Origin: Marinilactibacillus kalidii
GTDB taxonomy: Bacteria; Bacillota; Bacilli; Lactobacillales; Carnobacteriaceae_A
Assembly (NCBI RefSeq): GCF_017599325.1
Contig: NZ_JAGFVM010000030.1
Location: forward strand, 62,001 to 126,000
DNA: 64,000 bases
Direction of reading: 5' to 3'
Made by a program: the position numbers and the translations under genes. The notes under the pieces were generated by a model. It had not been told where the DNA came from and searched no databases. It was given only the letters and a program-made list of their open reading frames with translations. Of this stretch, positions 43,664 to 52,253 are shown piece by piece (positions within the stretch are counted from its first letter, which is position 1; each line of letters opens with the position of its first letter).

Positions 43664-43726
43664 ATCATAACCAAACTATGTAAGCGCTACAATATCATAA
43701 ATAGTTTTTTACTAACCTATTTAATG
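43664..43726 (-). promoter_or_regulatory. Promoter with cre-like palindrome and AraC operator
   Basis: On the minus strand TTGTAG (43687-43692) and TATGAT (43664-43669) are 17 bp apart. The -35 overlaps TGTAAGCGCTACA (43679-43691). CTAACCTATTT starts at 43712, exactly 33 bp from the palindrome start, the same spacing as upstream of the GH88 operon. That position, just upstream of the -35, suits an activator. Confidence 0.65.
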
Positions 43727-43798
43727 GTTCTTATATATTTAAGAAATTCTTTTACTGATTTTAACCTTTAATCATATACAGTGGGTGGAACCCTATTT

Positions 43799-43852
43799 AA
43801 ATAAAAATCACCACAATGATAAGCAATAGCTACTTTATCATTATGGTGATTA
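43799..43852 (-). terminator. Terminator of the rhamnose operon
   Basis: On the minus strand AATCACCATAATGATAA pairs with TTATCATTGTGGTGATT around a 12-base loop, followed by TTTTATTT. It comes after the aldA remnant. Confidence 0.85.
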
Positions 43853-43899
43853 TTTAAGTAATATTTTATCATCTTAGTCAATATAAACTACAGATGATG

Positions 43900-44110
43900 T
43901 TAAGCTAAGAATTCTTCTAGTCCATGACGACCATCAGCTCCGCCAATACCAGATTTCTTCCAACCAGCATGGAAGCTTTGATTCGATTAGAAAGTTTTTT
44001 TATTAACATATACTTTCTCGCTTTCAAGACCACTTTTAAATTGACTATCGAAGCTTTACGGAACTGGTTGAGTGTCTCTACAAAAAGAGAACCGTCAATG
44101 TACGTTTTAT
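43900..44110 (-). pseudogene. aldA: Remnant of lactaldehyde dehydrogenase (aldA) with large internal deletion
   Basis: On the minus strand the frame ending at TAA 43900-43902 reads SFHAGWKKSGIGGADGRHGL then EEFLA. This is the C-terminus of AldA-type aldehyde dehydrogenases (QGFHAGWKKSGIGGADGKHG in relatives). Upstream in the same frame are EKVYVNKKTF, a stop codon and SNQ, matching the region before it. Nearer 44110, in another frame, YIDGSLFVE resembles the AldA N-terminus. About 430 codons are missing. It lies directly after rhaM, where an enzyme oxidising lactaldehyde from rhamnose would belong. The C-terminal identification is firm and the N-terminal piece is weaker. Confidence 0.72.
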
Positions 44111-44162
44111 ACTAGTATACATTTAACTTTATTCCATTCTCTATTTTTTGATCATCTTGAGT

Positions 44163-44480
44163 TCATTCCGACAAGTTATATACATTCTTTAACTGAACAG
44201 TTAAAGGGGAATTATCCTTATCCGTTTCCATCACGTCTTGCATATACGTCCACCATTTCCGGTTGATCTCCGTACGGGGTAGCTGCGCCCATTTTTTTTC
44301 GTCTTCTATTTCTAAGTAGCCAAACAATAAATGCTTTTCTTCGTCCAGCCAAATACTATAAGAATGACAACCATATGCTTTAATCGCTTTTTCCAGTTCA
44401 GGCCAAATTTCATCGTGCCGTTTTTTGTATTCTTCATGCTTGTCTGGATAAACTTTCATTCGAATTGCCTGTCTAATCAA
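44163..44480 (-). CDS. rhaM: L-rhamnose mutarotase
   Basis: This 105-residue cytoplasmic enzyme interconverts alpha and beta L-rhamnose. It begins MIRQAIRMKVYPDKHEEY, like E. coli RhaM (104 residues). It has HDEIWPELEKAIKAYG and a catalytic His there, and RKWWTYMQDVM near the end. I chose TTG at 44480 because AGGAGGT lies 6 bp upstream and the length then matches the family; the ATG at 44501 lies upstream of that site. It is the last intact gene of the rhamnose operon, followed by the aldA remnant. Confidence 0.93.
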   Translation of the reverse strand: MIRQAIRMKVYPDKHEEYKKRHDEIWPELEKAIKAYGCHSYSIWLDEEKHLLFGYLEIEDEKKWAQLPRTEINRKWWTYMQDVMETDKDNSPLTVQLKNVYNLSE

Positions 44481-44509
44481 CCTGACACCTCCTATTTTCA
44501 TGAAGATAG

Positions 44510-45331
44510 TTAATCTAGATAGCCTTCTCTTGGTACAACGCCAAAACTATCTGCCAGATCCTTCAAGTTCTTATCCGTGATAGAAGCTTTCATTCCGCCT
44601 TGAGCTTGAACATGTGTATAGACTTCAGCAGCCTTTTCAACTGTTTCAATCAATCCAAATGTTTCATCCATATTCTTACCAGCTCCATAAATACCGTGGT
44701 ATGGCCAAACGACTAGTCTTGTTTCTTTCATTTTATCAGCTGTCGCTTTTCCGATTTCATTCGTCCCCGGTACAATCCAAGGAATGGTTGAAATACCTTC
44801 TGGAAAGACGACGATACATTCCGTGCATAATTGCCATAACTTTCGGCTAAGTTCTTTTTCGTTTAAGGAATGTGTAAAAGTCATTGCTAATAGATGCGTT
44901 GCATGACAGTGCATAACTACTCTATTCTCTGGATCCACACTTAAACGAGCGATATGACTTTGGAAGTGACTAGGCAATTCACTTGTAGGAACTGATCCAT
45001 CTTCAAATCCCCATAACAGTTCGACTGCATCACCTTTCTCACCTACACGAATAAGGCCAAGATTATTTTCTGGATCTTTTTCAACATTTTTAAAATACTT
45101 ACCTGATCCTGTAACTAAGAAATATTTACCAGCGAGTGGCTTGGCATCAAACGAAACAGAGATCGTTCGTTTAATATTCGTAATATCAAGATAGGGAGAA
45201 ACTTCCGATTCTTTAAGGAGCAACGTAATATTGCCACCATTTCTTTCATCCCAGTTTCGTTTGTACATGATTTGCGTGATTTCAGACATTTCTTTTACAA
45301 AATAACTTTCTTTGATAGATGCTTTCTTCAT
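44510..45331 (-). CDS. rhaD: L-rhamnulose-1-phosphate aldolase
   Basis: This 273-residue class II aldolase splits rhamnulose 1-phosphate into DHAP and L-lactaldehyde. The zinc ligands His141 and His143 in MHCHATHLLAM sit at the same positions as in E. coli RhaD, and a Glu in PTSELPSHFQ matches the catalytic region. WPYHGIYGAG carries the third His. The length is as in E. coli (274). It lies between rhaA and rhaM with short gaps, in the order B-A-D-M. Confidence 0.96.
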   Translation of the reverse strand: MKKASIKESYFVKEMSEITQIMYKRNWDERNGGNITLLLKESEVSPYLDITNIKRTISVSFDAKPLAGKYFLVTGSGKYFKNVEKDPENNLGLIRVGEKGDAVELLWGFEDGSVPTSELPSHFQSHIARLSVDPENRVVMHCHATHLLAMTFTHSLNEKELSRKLWQLCTECIVVFPEGISTIPWIVPGTNEIGKATADKMKETRLVVWPYHGIYGAGKNMDETFGLIETVEKAAEVYTHVQAQGGMKASITDKNLKDLADSFGVVPREGYLD

Positions 45332-45357
45332 TTAGCAAACTCCTTCAACTAACAATT

Positions 45358-46617
45358 TCAACGATTTGACAATACTTCTTGCTCGTATGCTTTAACGTCA
45401 TCGTACCAATCTAAGCCAACTGGTACATTATTCTTCATACAAAAATAGTTCCATATATCTCCAAAAGGTAAATCTTTCATTTCTTCCGTATACACTAAGC
45501 GTTTTGTGAAATCAAATGCCAATTCAGCTTCTTTGAGCTCTTCAATCGGTTCCAACAAAGCTTTTAACAAAGCTTTCTGGGCATTACGGACCCCAACGAC
45601 CCATGCTGCGATTCGATTAATTGTCGCATCAAAGAAATCAAGACCAATCGCTGTGCGATCCAATAAGTCATTTCGAACGATCTCTTTCATGATTTCTTGC
45701 AGTTCATCATCCATAATGACGACATGATCACTATCCCATCTAACTGGACGACTGACGTGCAACATCAACTGATCACTGAAGAGCGCAAGCGAAGAAATTT
45801 TATTGGAAATCACTTCCGTTGGATGGTAGTGTCCGGCATCCATTAAAATCGTTTTGTTTCTTGAAATACCATATCCCATATAAAATTCATGAGAACCGAC
45901 TGTGTAGGCTTCTGCCCCAATGCCAAAAAGTTTTGATTCAACAGTATCGATAGTATATTCTGGATTGACATTATCTTCGAAGATTTCATCATAAGATTCC
46001 ATCAACCGTTTTCTAGGTGAAAGTCTATCGATTGGGTTGTCTTTCATGCCATCCGGAACCCAAAAGTTATTAAAACTGACTTGGTCTAGCTCTTTCCCAA
46101 AGTACTCGGCGATTTTTCTAGAACGCTTCCCATGTTCAATCCAAAAATCTCTGACTTTTTTATCAGGATGTGCCAACGTATAACCATCCTTGAACATCTT
46201 ATGATTGAAAAAAGTGGGATTAAAATCAAGACCTAATCCATTTTCTTTAGCCCAACCGACCCACTTCTCAAAATGTCTTGGTTCAATTTCATTTAAATCG
46301 ATGACCTCATCTGTATCGACATACATTGCGTGCAAATTCAACTTATGCTTACCCGGTATCAGCGAAAGTGCTTTATCGATATCTTGTCTTAACTCTTCGG
46401 GGTTACGCGCCCTTCCAACATAATCTCCCGTCGACATGATTCCACCTGACAGTTCTCCATCTGGGTTTAAAAAACCAATAACGTCATCGCCTTGCCAACA
46501 GTGCATTGAAATTTTAACTGATTGTAATTTTTCAAGTGCTTTTTCAACATCTACCCCTCTTTCTTTATAACGCTCGCTGGCTTCAGCATATCTGTTGCTC
46601 ACTTGCTCCGTATTCAT
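45358..46617 (-). CDS. rhaA: L-rhamnose isomerase
   Basis: This 419-residue metal-dependent TIM-barrel isomerase converts L-rhamnose to L-rhamnulose and has the same length as E. coli RhaA. It shows [58 protein letters not shown] and VRWDSDHVV, which include the Mn/Zn ligands. ATG at 46617 has AAAGGAGAG upstream; the ATG 12 codons earlier overlaps rhaB. It follows rhaB with a small gap in the rhamnose operon. Confidence 0.97.
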   Translation of the reverse strand: MNTEQVSNRYAEASERYKERGVDVEKALEKLQSVKISMHCWQGDDVIGFLNPDGELSGGIMSTGDYVGRARNPEELRQDIDKALSLIPGKHKLNLHAMYVDTDEVIDLNEIEPRHFEKWVGWAKENGLGLDFNPTFFNHKMFKDGYTLAHPDKKVRDFWIEHGKRSRKIAEYFGKELDQVSFNNFWVPDGMKDNPIDRLSPRKRLMESYDEIFEDNVNPEYTIDTVESKLFGIGAEAYTVGSHEFYMGYGISRNKTILMDAGHYHPTEVISNKISSLALFSDQLMLHVSRPVRWDSDHVVIMDDELQEIMKEIVRNDLLDRTAIGLDFFDATINRIAAWVVGVRNAQKALLKALLEPIEELKEAELAFDFTKRLVYTEEMKDLPFGDIWNYFCMKNNVPVGLDWYDDVKAYEQEVLSNR

Positions 46618-46630
46618 CTTCTTCTCTCCT

Positions 46631-48040
46631 TTATTGACTTGTTGTTGGTTCATACCTTTTAATATCGAATGAATTTGATAGGAGTTTTCGACCTTCTTTT
46701 ATATCTTTGATTTCTCCTGTTGCAATCATTTGTACGATCACATTCCCTATGGCCGTTGCTTCTCCTGGACCAGCTTGGACATTTTTACCCGTCAAGTCAG
46801 CTGTCAACTGATTTAATTTTCCAACGTTTGATCCTCCACCAACTACATAGAGCGTTTCAATGCTATTACCAGTAATCGCTTCGATATTCTTTAATTCTTT
46901 ATCGTAACTTGTAGCTAAACTAGAATAGACACAATTCACTAGCTCTCCGATCGTTTGTGGAACCGGTTGATTCAGTTCCAAACAGGCTGATCGTATTTCA
47001 TTGATCATATTTTCAGGGTTCACAAAACGTTGATCATTTACTGGGATGAATGATTGGAAATAAGGTACTTGATCTGCTCGTTCTGCCAATTCCGCAAATG
47101 ACAAGTCTTCATGGTGACACCTTTTTATTTCTTGTATGATCCAGAGTCCCATAATATTTTTCAGGAATCGATACGTACCATAAGCACCCCATTCATTTGT
47201 GAAATTATGTTCTAAGGCTTGTTTAGAATTGATTGGAACAGTCGATTCTATCCCAATCAATGACCAAGTGCCACTAGATAAATATGCCCATGATTTATCT
47301 TCAATTGCTGGAACACCAACAACTGCACTTGCAGTATCATGAGAGGCGACCGTTATCACTTCAACTGCTGGAATATCAAACTGATCTGACCATTTATCAA
47401 GCACTTTACCTAACCTTTGACCAGGATCAACTAATGGTGCAAATCGTTCTTTGGTAATTTTTACGATATTGAGTAAGTCTTCATCAAAAAGTGAACTACT
47501 TAGATTAAGCATTTGAGTTGTCGAAGCATTCGTCACTTCCGTAACTTGCTTACCGGTCAGCACAAAGCCAATGTAGTCAGGTATAAATAGTAATTTATCA
47601 GCTTTGTTTAACAGTGATCTGTTTTCAGCGTGTAATTGATACAATGTATTTAACTCTAGGAACTGTATGCCCGTTTTTTCATAGATTTTCTCTTTTGGTA
47701 TCTGACTTGTCAGTGCTTCAATGCTATTTTGCGTACGACGATCTCGATAGCTGATAGGATCAGCTATTTTTTCACCGTCTTTGTCGACCATTACGTAATC
47801 TACAGCCCATGTATCGACCCCTAAATAGGTTTGGTCTATCCCAATAGCTTTGGCTTTTTCGAGACCTATAAAAATCTCTCTGACTAAAGCATCAATATTC
47901 CAACGATCATGATGGTTGATTTTTTGAAACCCATTTTCGAATCGATGAATCTCTTCTATTTCTAATTTCCCTTGATTTAACCGACTGAGTATCAAACGAC
48001 CGCTACTAGCACCGATATCAACAGCAATATAATTGTTCAA
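46631..48040 (-). CDS. rhaB: Rhamnulokinase
   Basis: This 469-residue FGGY-family kinase phosphorylates L-rhamnulose to the 1-phosphate. [38 protein letters not shown] and [14 protein letters not shown] are typical of RhaB, as are [13 protein letters not shown] and [23 protein letters not shown] at 48040 is 6 bp from GAGGTG, and the protein then begins [10 protein letters not shown]. The GTG three codons earlier overlaps that ribosome site. The gene lies between the TRAP permease and rhaA in one operon. Confidence 0.96.
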   Translation of the reverse strand: MNNYIAVDIGASSGRLILSRLNQGKLEIEEIHRFENGFQKINHHDRWNIDALVREIFIGLEKAKAIGIDQTYLGVDTWAVDYVMVDKDGEKIADPISYRDRRTQNSIEALTSQIPKEKIYEKTGIQFLELNTLYQLHAENRSLLNKADKLLFIPDYIGFVLTGKQVTEVTNASTTQMLNLSSSLFDEDLLNIVKITKERFAPLVDPGQRLGKVLDKWSDQFDIPAVEVITVASHDTASAVVGVPAIEDKSWAYLSSGTWSLIGIESTVPINSKQALEHNFTNEWGAYGTYRFLKNIMGLWIIQEIKRCHHEDLSFAELAERADQVPYFQSFIPVNDQRFVNPENMINEIRSACLELNQPVPQTIGELVNCVYSSLATSYDKELKNIEAITGNSIETLYVVGGGSNVGKLNQLTADLTGKNVQAGPGEATAIGNVIVQMIATGEIKDIKEGRKLLSNSFDIKRYEPTTSQ

Positions 48041-48078
48041 CGTTTTCACCTCGGATCTTATTAATTGTTTTTAGTTGA

Positions 48079-49368
48079 TTAACCTAATAAATTCGGGAAC
48101 CACATAATTATGTCTGGGAAATAAGTGATGGCAAGAAGTAACCCTAAAATAGCGATATAGAATGGTATCAGCGGTTTGATCACTTTCTCAAACTTGACTT
48201 GTGCCACACTTGCTCCGACGTATAATCCTGTTCCTACTGGCGGTGTAATCGAACCAACTGAGAAGTTCATGATCGCAAATAAGCCAAAGTGAACGGGGTC
48301 GATTCCGATTTCTTGAACAATCGGTAAAAATATGGGTGTAAAAATCAAAATCGCTGGTCCAACGTCCATAAAACAACCAACAAATAAGAAAATAATATTG
48401 ATTATCAATAAGGTAAAGAAAGCATTAGCTGATACGCCTAATACAAGTTCACTAACTGCAGCTGGTATGCCATTCAATGCCATACCAAAGGACATTAACG
48501 AAGATGTTGCTAGTAGTAACATGATCGTTCCAGATGTTTCGATCGTTTGTCTAAATAAATTAGGGAAGTCTTTTAGACTAATGGTTCTATAAATCATTGA
48601 TAGCAACAACGAGTATGCTACACAGACAGCTGAAGCTTCAATCGCTGTAAAGAATCCAGTCAAAATTCCGCCAATGACGATAAAAATCAACAATAAACTT
48701 GGTACTGCATCCAGAATAATTTTCACTTTGCTTTCTGTCTGCTCTATTTCAACAATTGGATATTTATTTTTCTTCGCTAAGATATAGCAAATCAATGAAA
48801 CAATCAGAATCCAAAGTGCACCGACAACATATCCACCTAAAAACAGTGCAGAAATAGATGCCCCACTAACTAATGAATACATGATAAAAGCTGTACTCGG
48901 TGGAATGATCATACCAGATGGTGCTGACGCAATATTTGCAGCTGCAGCATATCCTCGGTCGTAACCAGATTCGATTTGTTGCGGTACCAATACACCACCA
49001 ATTGCTGTAGAAGCAGCAATGGCAGAACTCGACATCGAACCAAATAATCCGTTACCAATCGTATTCGTAATCGCAAGCGCACCTGGAATTCGACCAACTA
49101 GCAACATAGAAAATTTTATGAGCCGCGTGGCAATCCCACCATTATTCATGATAATACCGGACATAATAAATAACGGAATGGAAATCAGTGTGAAACTATT
49201 TAAACTCGTTACGATTTTTTGCGCCGCCGTAAACATCGTGATATCAAGCGGTAGATTCAAGACGATAATAGAAAGTGAAGAAACAGCGATGGCGATGGCG
49301 ATTGGAACACCAATAATCAGCAATAGCATAAAGGTTACGATTAAAATAAGTCCAGCTTCAAATGCCAC
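48079..49368 (-). CDS. TRAP transporter large permease (DctM family)
   Basis: This 429-residue membrane protein has about eleven or twelve helices. It carries the DctM signatures GVPIAIAIAVSS, SGIIMNNGGIATRLIKF, ASAPSGMIIPPSTAFI and NFSVGSITPPVGTGLYVGAS. It is the ion-coupled translocation subunit. GTG at 49368 overlaps the small subunit gene by 11 bp, and AAAGGATG lies upstream. It is located directly before rhaB, so the transporter probably carries L-rhamnose or a rhamnose-containing oligosaccharide. TRAP systems are better known for organic acids, so this inference rests on the operon. Confidence 0.92.
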   Translation of the reverse strand: MAFEAGLILIVTFMLLLIIGVPIAIAIAVSSLSIIVLNLPLDITMFTAAQKIVTSLNSFTLISIPLFIMSGIIMNNGGIATRLIKFSMLLVGRIPGALAITNTIGNGLFGSMSSSAIAASTAIGGVLVPQQIESGYDRGYAAAANIASAPSGMIIPPSTAFIMYSLVSGASISALFLGGYVVGALWILIVSLICYILAKKNKYPIVEIEQTESKVKIILDAVPSLLLIFIVIGGILTGFFTAIEASAVCVAYSLLLSMIYRTISLKDFPNLFRQTIETSGTIMLLLATSSLMSFGMALNGIPAAVSELVLGVSANAFFTLLIINIIFLFVGCFMDVGPAILIFTPIFLPIVQEIGIDPVHFGLFAIMNFSVGSITPPVGTGLYVGASVAQVKFEKVIKPLIPFYIAILGLLLAITYFPDIIMWFPNLLG

Positions 49369-49885
49369 GATTATTCACATCCTTTTCAAGTTCAGTTCTT
49401 GTATTCTCATCGACTAATTCGCCGACACTTCTCAAGTCAATTAAATTAATCAGACTGTATAACAAGAAAAAAATACCGGATACGGGTACCGCTAGATAGA
49501 CGACAGCCATTGAAATACCTAGTGAAGGTGACGTTTGTGCTACGGAAATCATGACACCTCTAATACCACCATATATCAAGACTGTAACTGAGAAAATCAT
49601 AAAGAATGCATGAATACCTTGTGCAATCCAAAAACGAAACTTTCTATTAAATTTATCCTGAATAAATGTCACGACTACATGGGCATTTCTTCCGACAGAA
49701 TAAGCGCCTGCCAACATTGATAGCCAAACTAGTGAAAATCGAACAATTTCTTCTGTCACTGTACTAGGATTATTTAATACGGTCCTAGTAAAAACTTGCC
49801 AAAGCACAAGCAGTAACATAAAAGAAAGTAAAACACTACATATCATTTCTAAAAATTTATTTAAATACTTTTTAAAGGTCTGCAT
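49358..49885 (-). CDS. TRAP transporter small permease (DctQ family)
   Basis: This 175-residue protein has four transmembrane helices. WQVFTRTVLNNPSTVTEEIVRF and SLVWLSMLAGAYSVGRNAHV are typical of DctQ, which binds the large permease. It has a polar C-terminal tail. It lies between the binding-protein and large-permease genes, with 16 bp and an overlap respectively, and is part of the rhamnose operon. Confidence 0.9.
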   Translation of the reverse strand: MQTFKKYLNKFLEMICSVLLSFMLLLVLWQVFTRTVLNNPSTVTEEIVRFSLVWLSMLAGAYSVGRNAHVVVTFIQDKFNRKFRFWIAQGIHAFFMIFSVTVLIYGGIRGVMISVAQTSPSLGISMAVVYLAVPVSGIFFLLYSLINLIDLRSVGELVDENTRTELEKDVNNRGI

Positions 49886-49901
49886 AGTTTATCTCCTTAT
49901 A

Positions 49902-50897
49902 TTAATTTTGAGCATCGATTATCGCTTGATAAAGTTCAGAAAATCGTTCATCATTCGCAAAGTCTTCTGCAATCGGTTTAACTAGTTCTCTGAAAGGAGC
50001 TTTATCTACTTCGTTAAATTGAACATTATATTGTTCAATTGCTTGTTGTTTTTCATTCTCAATGGCTTCGTTGAATACTTCTTTTTGATATTCTGTTGAT
50101 TCTTTAGCAGAGGACATAATGATTTCTTGTTGTTCAGGTTTAAGATTTTCCCTCGTTTTGTCATTCATGATAATGATGTCAGGAATTCTAGTATGCTGAT
50201 CGTAACTGTAATAGTTTGCCACGTTACCATGTCCTGCTGTCACAAGAACAAATTCATTATTTTCAGAACCGTCTATCAGTCCAGATTGAAGCGAAGCATA
50301 TACTTCATCACTTCCCATGGGAACTGCTGATCCTCCTAATAAACTCATCATTCTAACAGCTGTTTCACTTTCCATTGTACGAATTCTTTTACCAACGAGA
50401 TCATCAGGTGATTCTACAGGCCCATCCGCCATATAAAAACTACGCTGACCACCATCATAATAAGTAATTCCACTAAAGCCTAAATTACTCGTTGACTCAT
50501 AAACTTCTTTTGTAATACTTTCATCTTCCATCACCTTAAAGAAACTTTCTTCGTCTTCAAATAAGTAAGGTATACCAAATATGGAATAGGTCTCTGAGAA
50601 TCCTTCTAATGCTGCACCACTGACTTTTGTAAAGTCGATAGCCCCTGTTTGGGTCAGTTGAATCAAATCTGTTTCTCCACCTAATTGGCTATCAGGAAAA
50701 TATTCAACGACCATCTCGCCATTGGATTTTTCTTCTACTAATTCCCCAAACAATGCCATTGAATCTTTTACGGGTTGGCTATTACTCGCATAAGCAAATC
50801 TAAACACCGTTACATCTTTAGCCGAACTTGTTGCACTACAGCCATTTAGAACTGGGACTGCTAAAAAAAGTAAACATAATCCTATTTTCTTTAACAC
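49902..50897 (-). CDS. TRAP transporter substrate-binding lipoprotein (DctP family)
   Basis: This 331-residue binding protein is anchored as a lipoprotein (lipobox LNGC at about residue 18), as expected in a Gram-positive cell. FRFAYASNSQPVKDSMALFG, GKRIRTMESETAVRMMSLLGG and PMGSDEVYASLQSGLIDGSENN are DctP signatures. The conserved Arg in RIRTMES normally binds a carboxylate. That would fit an acidic sugar or an unsaturated rhamnogalacturonide as well as rhamnose. GTG at 50897 is 6 bp from GGAGGG. It is the first gene of the TRAP-rhaBADM operon. Confidence 0.92.
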   Translation of the reverse strand: MLKKIGLCLLFLAVPVLNGCSATSSAKDVTVFRFAYASNSQPVKDSMALFGELVEEKSNGEMVVEYFPDSQLGGETDLIQLTQTGAIDFTKVSGAALEGFSETYSIFGIPYLFEDEESFFKVMEDESITKEVYESTSNLGFSGITYYDGGQRSFYMADGPVESPDDLVGKRIRTMESETAVRMMSLLGGSAVPMGSDEVYASLQSGLIDGSENNEFVLVTAGHGNVANYYSYDQHTRIPDIIIMNDKTRENLKPEQQEIIMSSAKESTEYQKEVFNEAIENEKQQAIEQYNVQFNEVDKAPFRELVKPIAEDFANDERFSELYQAIIDAQN

Positions 50898-50966
50898 AGT
50901 TTTCCCTCCATTTATCCAGACCAATTTTATTAGTCAAGATGATTTGTTATTAGATAGACAATAAAA

Positions 50967-50981
50967 ATAAAGCGCTTTTAT
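50967..50981. promoter_or_regulatory. Candidate cre site upstream of the rhamnose operon
   Basis: ATAAAGCGCTTTTAT is an almost perfect palindrome with the GCGC core of cre sites. It is about 70 bp upstream of the TRAP binding-protein gene, in the region shared with the divergent AraC gene. Confidence 0.55.
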
Positions 50982-51099
50982 ATGATAATCTTACAGGTAA
51001 GCTATCGTGTCCTAAATGACGAAAACCTCGATATAAAGTAACCAATTCTCAGATGAAATTCCGTGATATTTTCATTTGATAGAAAATCAATAGCATTAG

Positions 51100-51127
51100 T
51101 TGAAATCGTATACAATTGATTTATAAT
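51100..51127 (+). promoter_or_regulatory. Promoter of the rhamnose-operon AraC gene
   Basis: TTGAAA (51100-51105) and a perfect TATAAT (51122-51127) are separated by 16 bp, followed closely by ACAGGAGG and the start codon. Confidence 0.7.
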
Positions 51128-51150
51128 TAAAGATACAGGAGGTTTTAAAT

Positions 51151-52137
51151 ATGCAGGAAATTGTTTATCAGTATTTATATAATTACAATTCAATTGAAAA
51201 AAAACAACGTTTGAATGGTGATTTCATTATTGATCTTCCAGAAGAATCTTTTCTTTATACGGATGGAAAAATGGTTCTCAAAGACCAATACTTTTTAAAA
51301 AATGATCAGATATACATAAGTAAACACAATCGCTTCGCCAAATATCCTGAACACACTCACCAGTTTCTAGAGGTCAATTATATGCTTAAAGGAGAATGTC
51401 GCCAGACAATCAATGGCGAACAAAAAATATTAAAAGAAGGCGAACTACTATTATTAGATTATGGCTCCACGCATGCCATCGAACCGTTAAGAAATGAAGA
51501 TATCCTGATCAATATTATCTTTCCGCAAACCCGATTTGACTTAAACTGGCTTAGTCAGTTAAACACGCAAGATAGTAGTTTATTTCAATTTTTAGTACAT
51601 GCAGTTTCTGAAAAATCAAAAGGTCAATATATTATCTTTGAAAGTAGTCATAATCAGTCCATCAGATTCATTATGATCCAAATGTTGAACAAGTATTTTA
51701 CTGAATCAACATTTTCAAATGAAATCATTAGTTACTATTTACCTATCTTATTTATGGAACTTGTTGGAAATACAAAGTACCGCTTAGATGTCACACCTAA
51801 TGATGATCACACAAATAAGGTCATCATTGAAGTCCTCAAGAAAATTAAGCTAGACTTTAAAACGATTTCCTTAGAACAACTAGCTAGCCAATTAAATTAC
51901 AGTAACAATTACTTATCTGAAATCATCAAAGAAAAAACAGGCAAAACATTCGTCCGCCTCGTTACGGAAGAGCGACTCAAAAGAGCTAAATTCTTGATTG
52001 AAAGTACAAACTTGCCGATTGAAGAAATCTGCCAAGCAATTGGACTTCAAAACAAATCTTACTTCTATCGTATCTTCAGAGATATGTATGCTGTGAACCC
52101 TGGAGCTTATCGAAAATCAAAAGCACAAGACCTTTAA
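51151..52137 (+). CDS. AraC-family regulator, probably RhaS/RhaR-like
   Basis: This 328-residue regulator has a cupin sensing domain (about 50-150). It contains YPEHTHQFLEVNYMLKGE and a second acidic segment, LLLLDYGSTHAIEP. A C-terminal AraC DNA-binding domain (about 225-325) contains SLEQLASQLNYSNNYLSEIIK and IEEICQAIGLQNKSYFYRIFR. AGGAGG precedes the ATG. It is divergent from the TRAP-rhamnose operon and probably activates it with L-rhamnose as inducer. Its terminator overlaps the last codons. Confidence 0.9.
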   Translation: MQEIVYQYLYNYNSIEKKQRLNGDFIIDLPEESFLYTDGKMVLKDQYFLKNDQIYISKHNRFAKYPEHTHQFLEVNYMLKGECRQTINGEQKILKEGELLLLDYGSTHAIEPLRNEDILINIIFPQTRFDLNWLSQLNTQDSSLFQFLVHAVSEKSKGQYIIFESSHNQSIRFIMIQMLNKYFTESTFSNEIISYYLPILFMELVGNTKYRLDVTPNDDHTNKVIIEVLKKIKLDFKTISLEQLASQLNYSNNYLSEIIKEKTGKTFVRLVTEERLKRAKFLIESTNLPIEEICQAIGLQNKSYFYRIFRDMYAVNPGAYRKSKAQDL

Positions 52138-52160
52138 GAGCAAGGCTTGTGCTTTTTTAT
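52120..52160 (+). terminator. Terminator overlapping the end of the AraC gene
   Basis: AAAGCACAAGACCTT pairs with AAGGCTTGTGCTTT and is followed by TTTTATTT. The first arm is made of the last codons of the gene. Confidence 0.85.
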
Positions 52161-52253
52161 TTGTCTCGATCAAAATCAGATTTTCAATCACGTATTCATG
52201 CTGAATCAAGTCTAAACGTCAGTTATTGAAATACTCATTTCTTCATCTTTTAT

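Noticed and set aside
43924-44115. Plus-strand open frame of 63 codons
   Set aside because: It is the antisense of the aldA remnant, has no ribosome site and resembles no protein.
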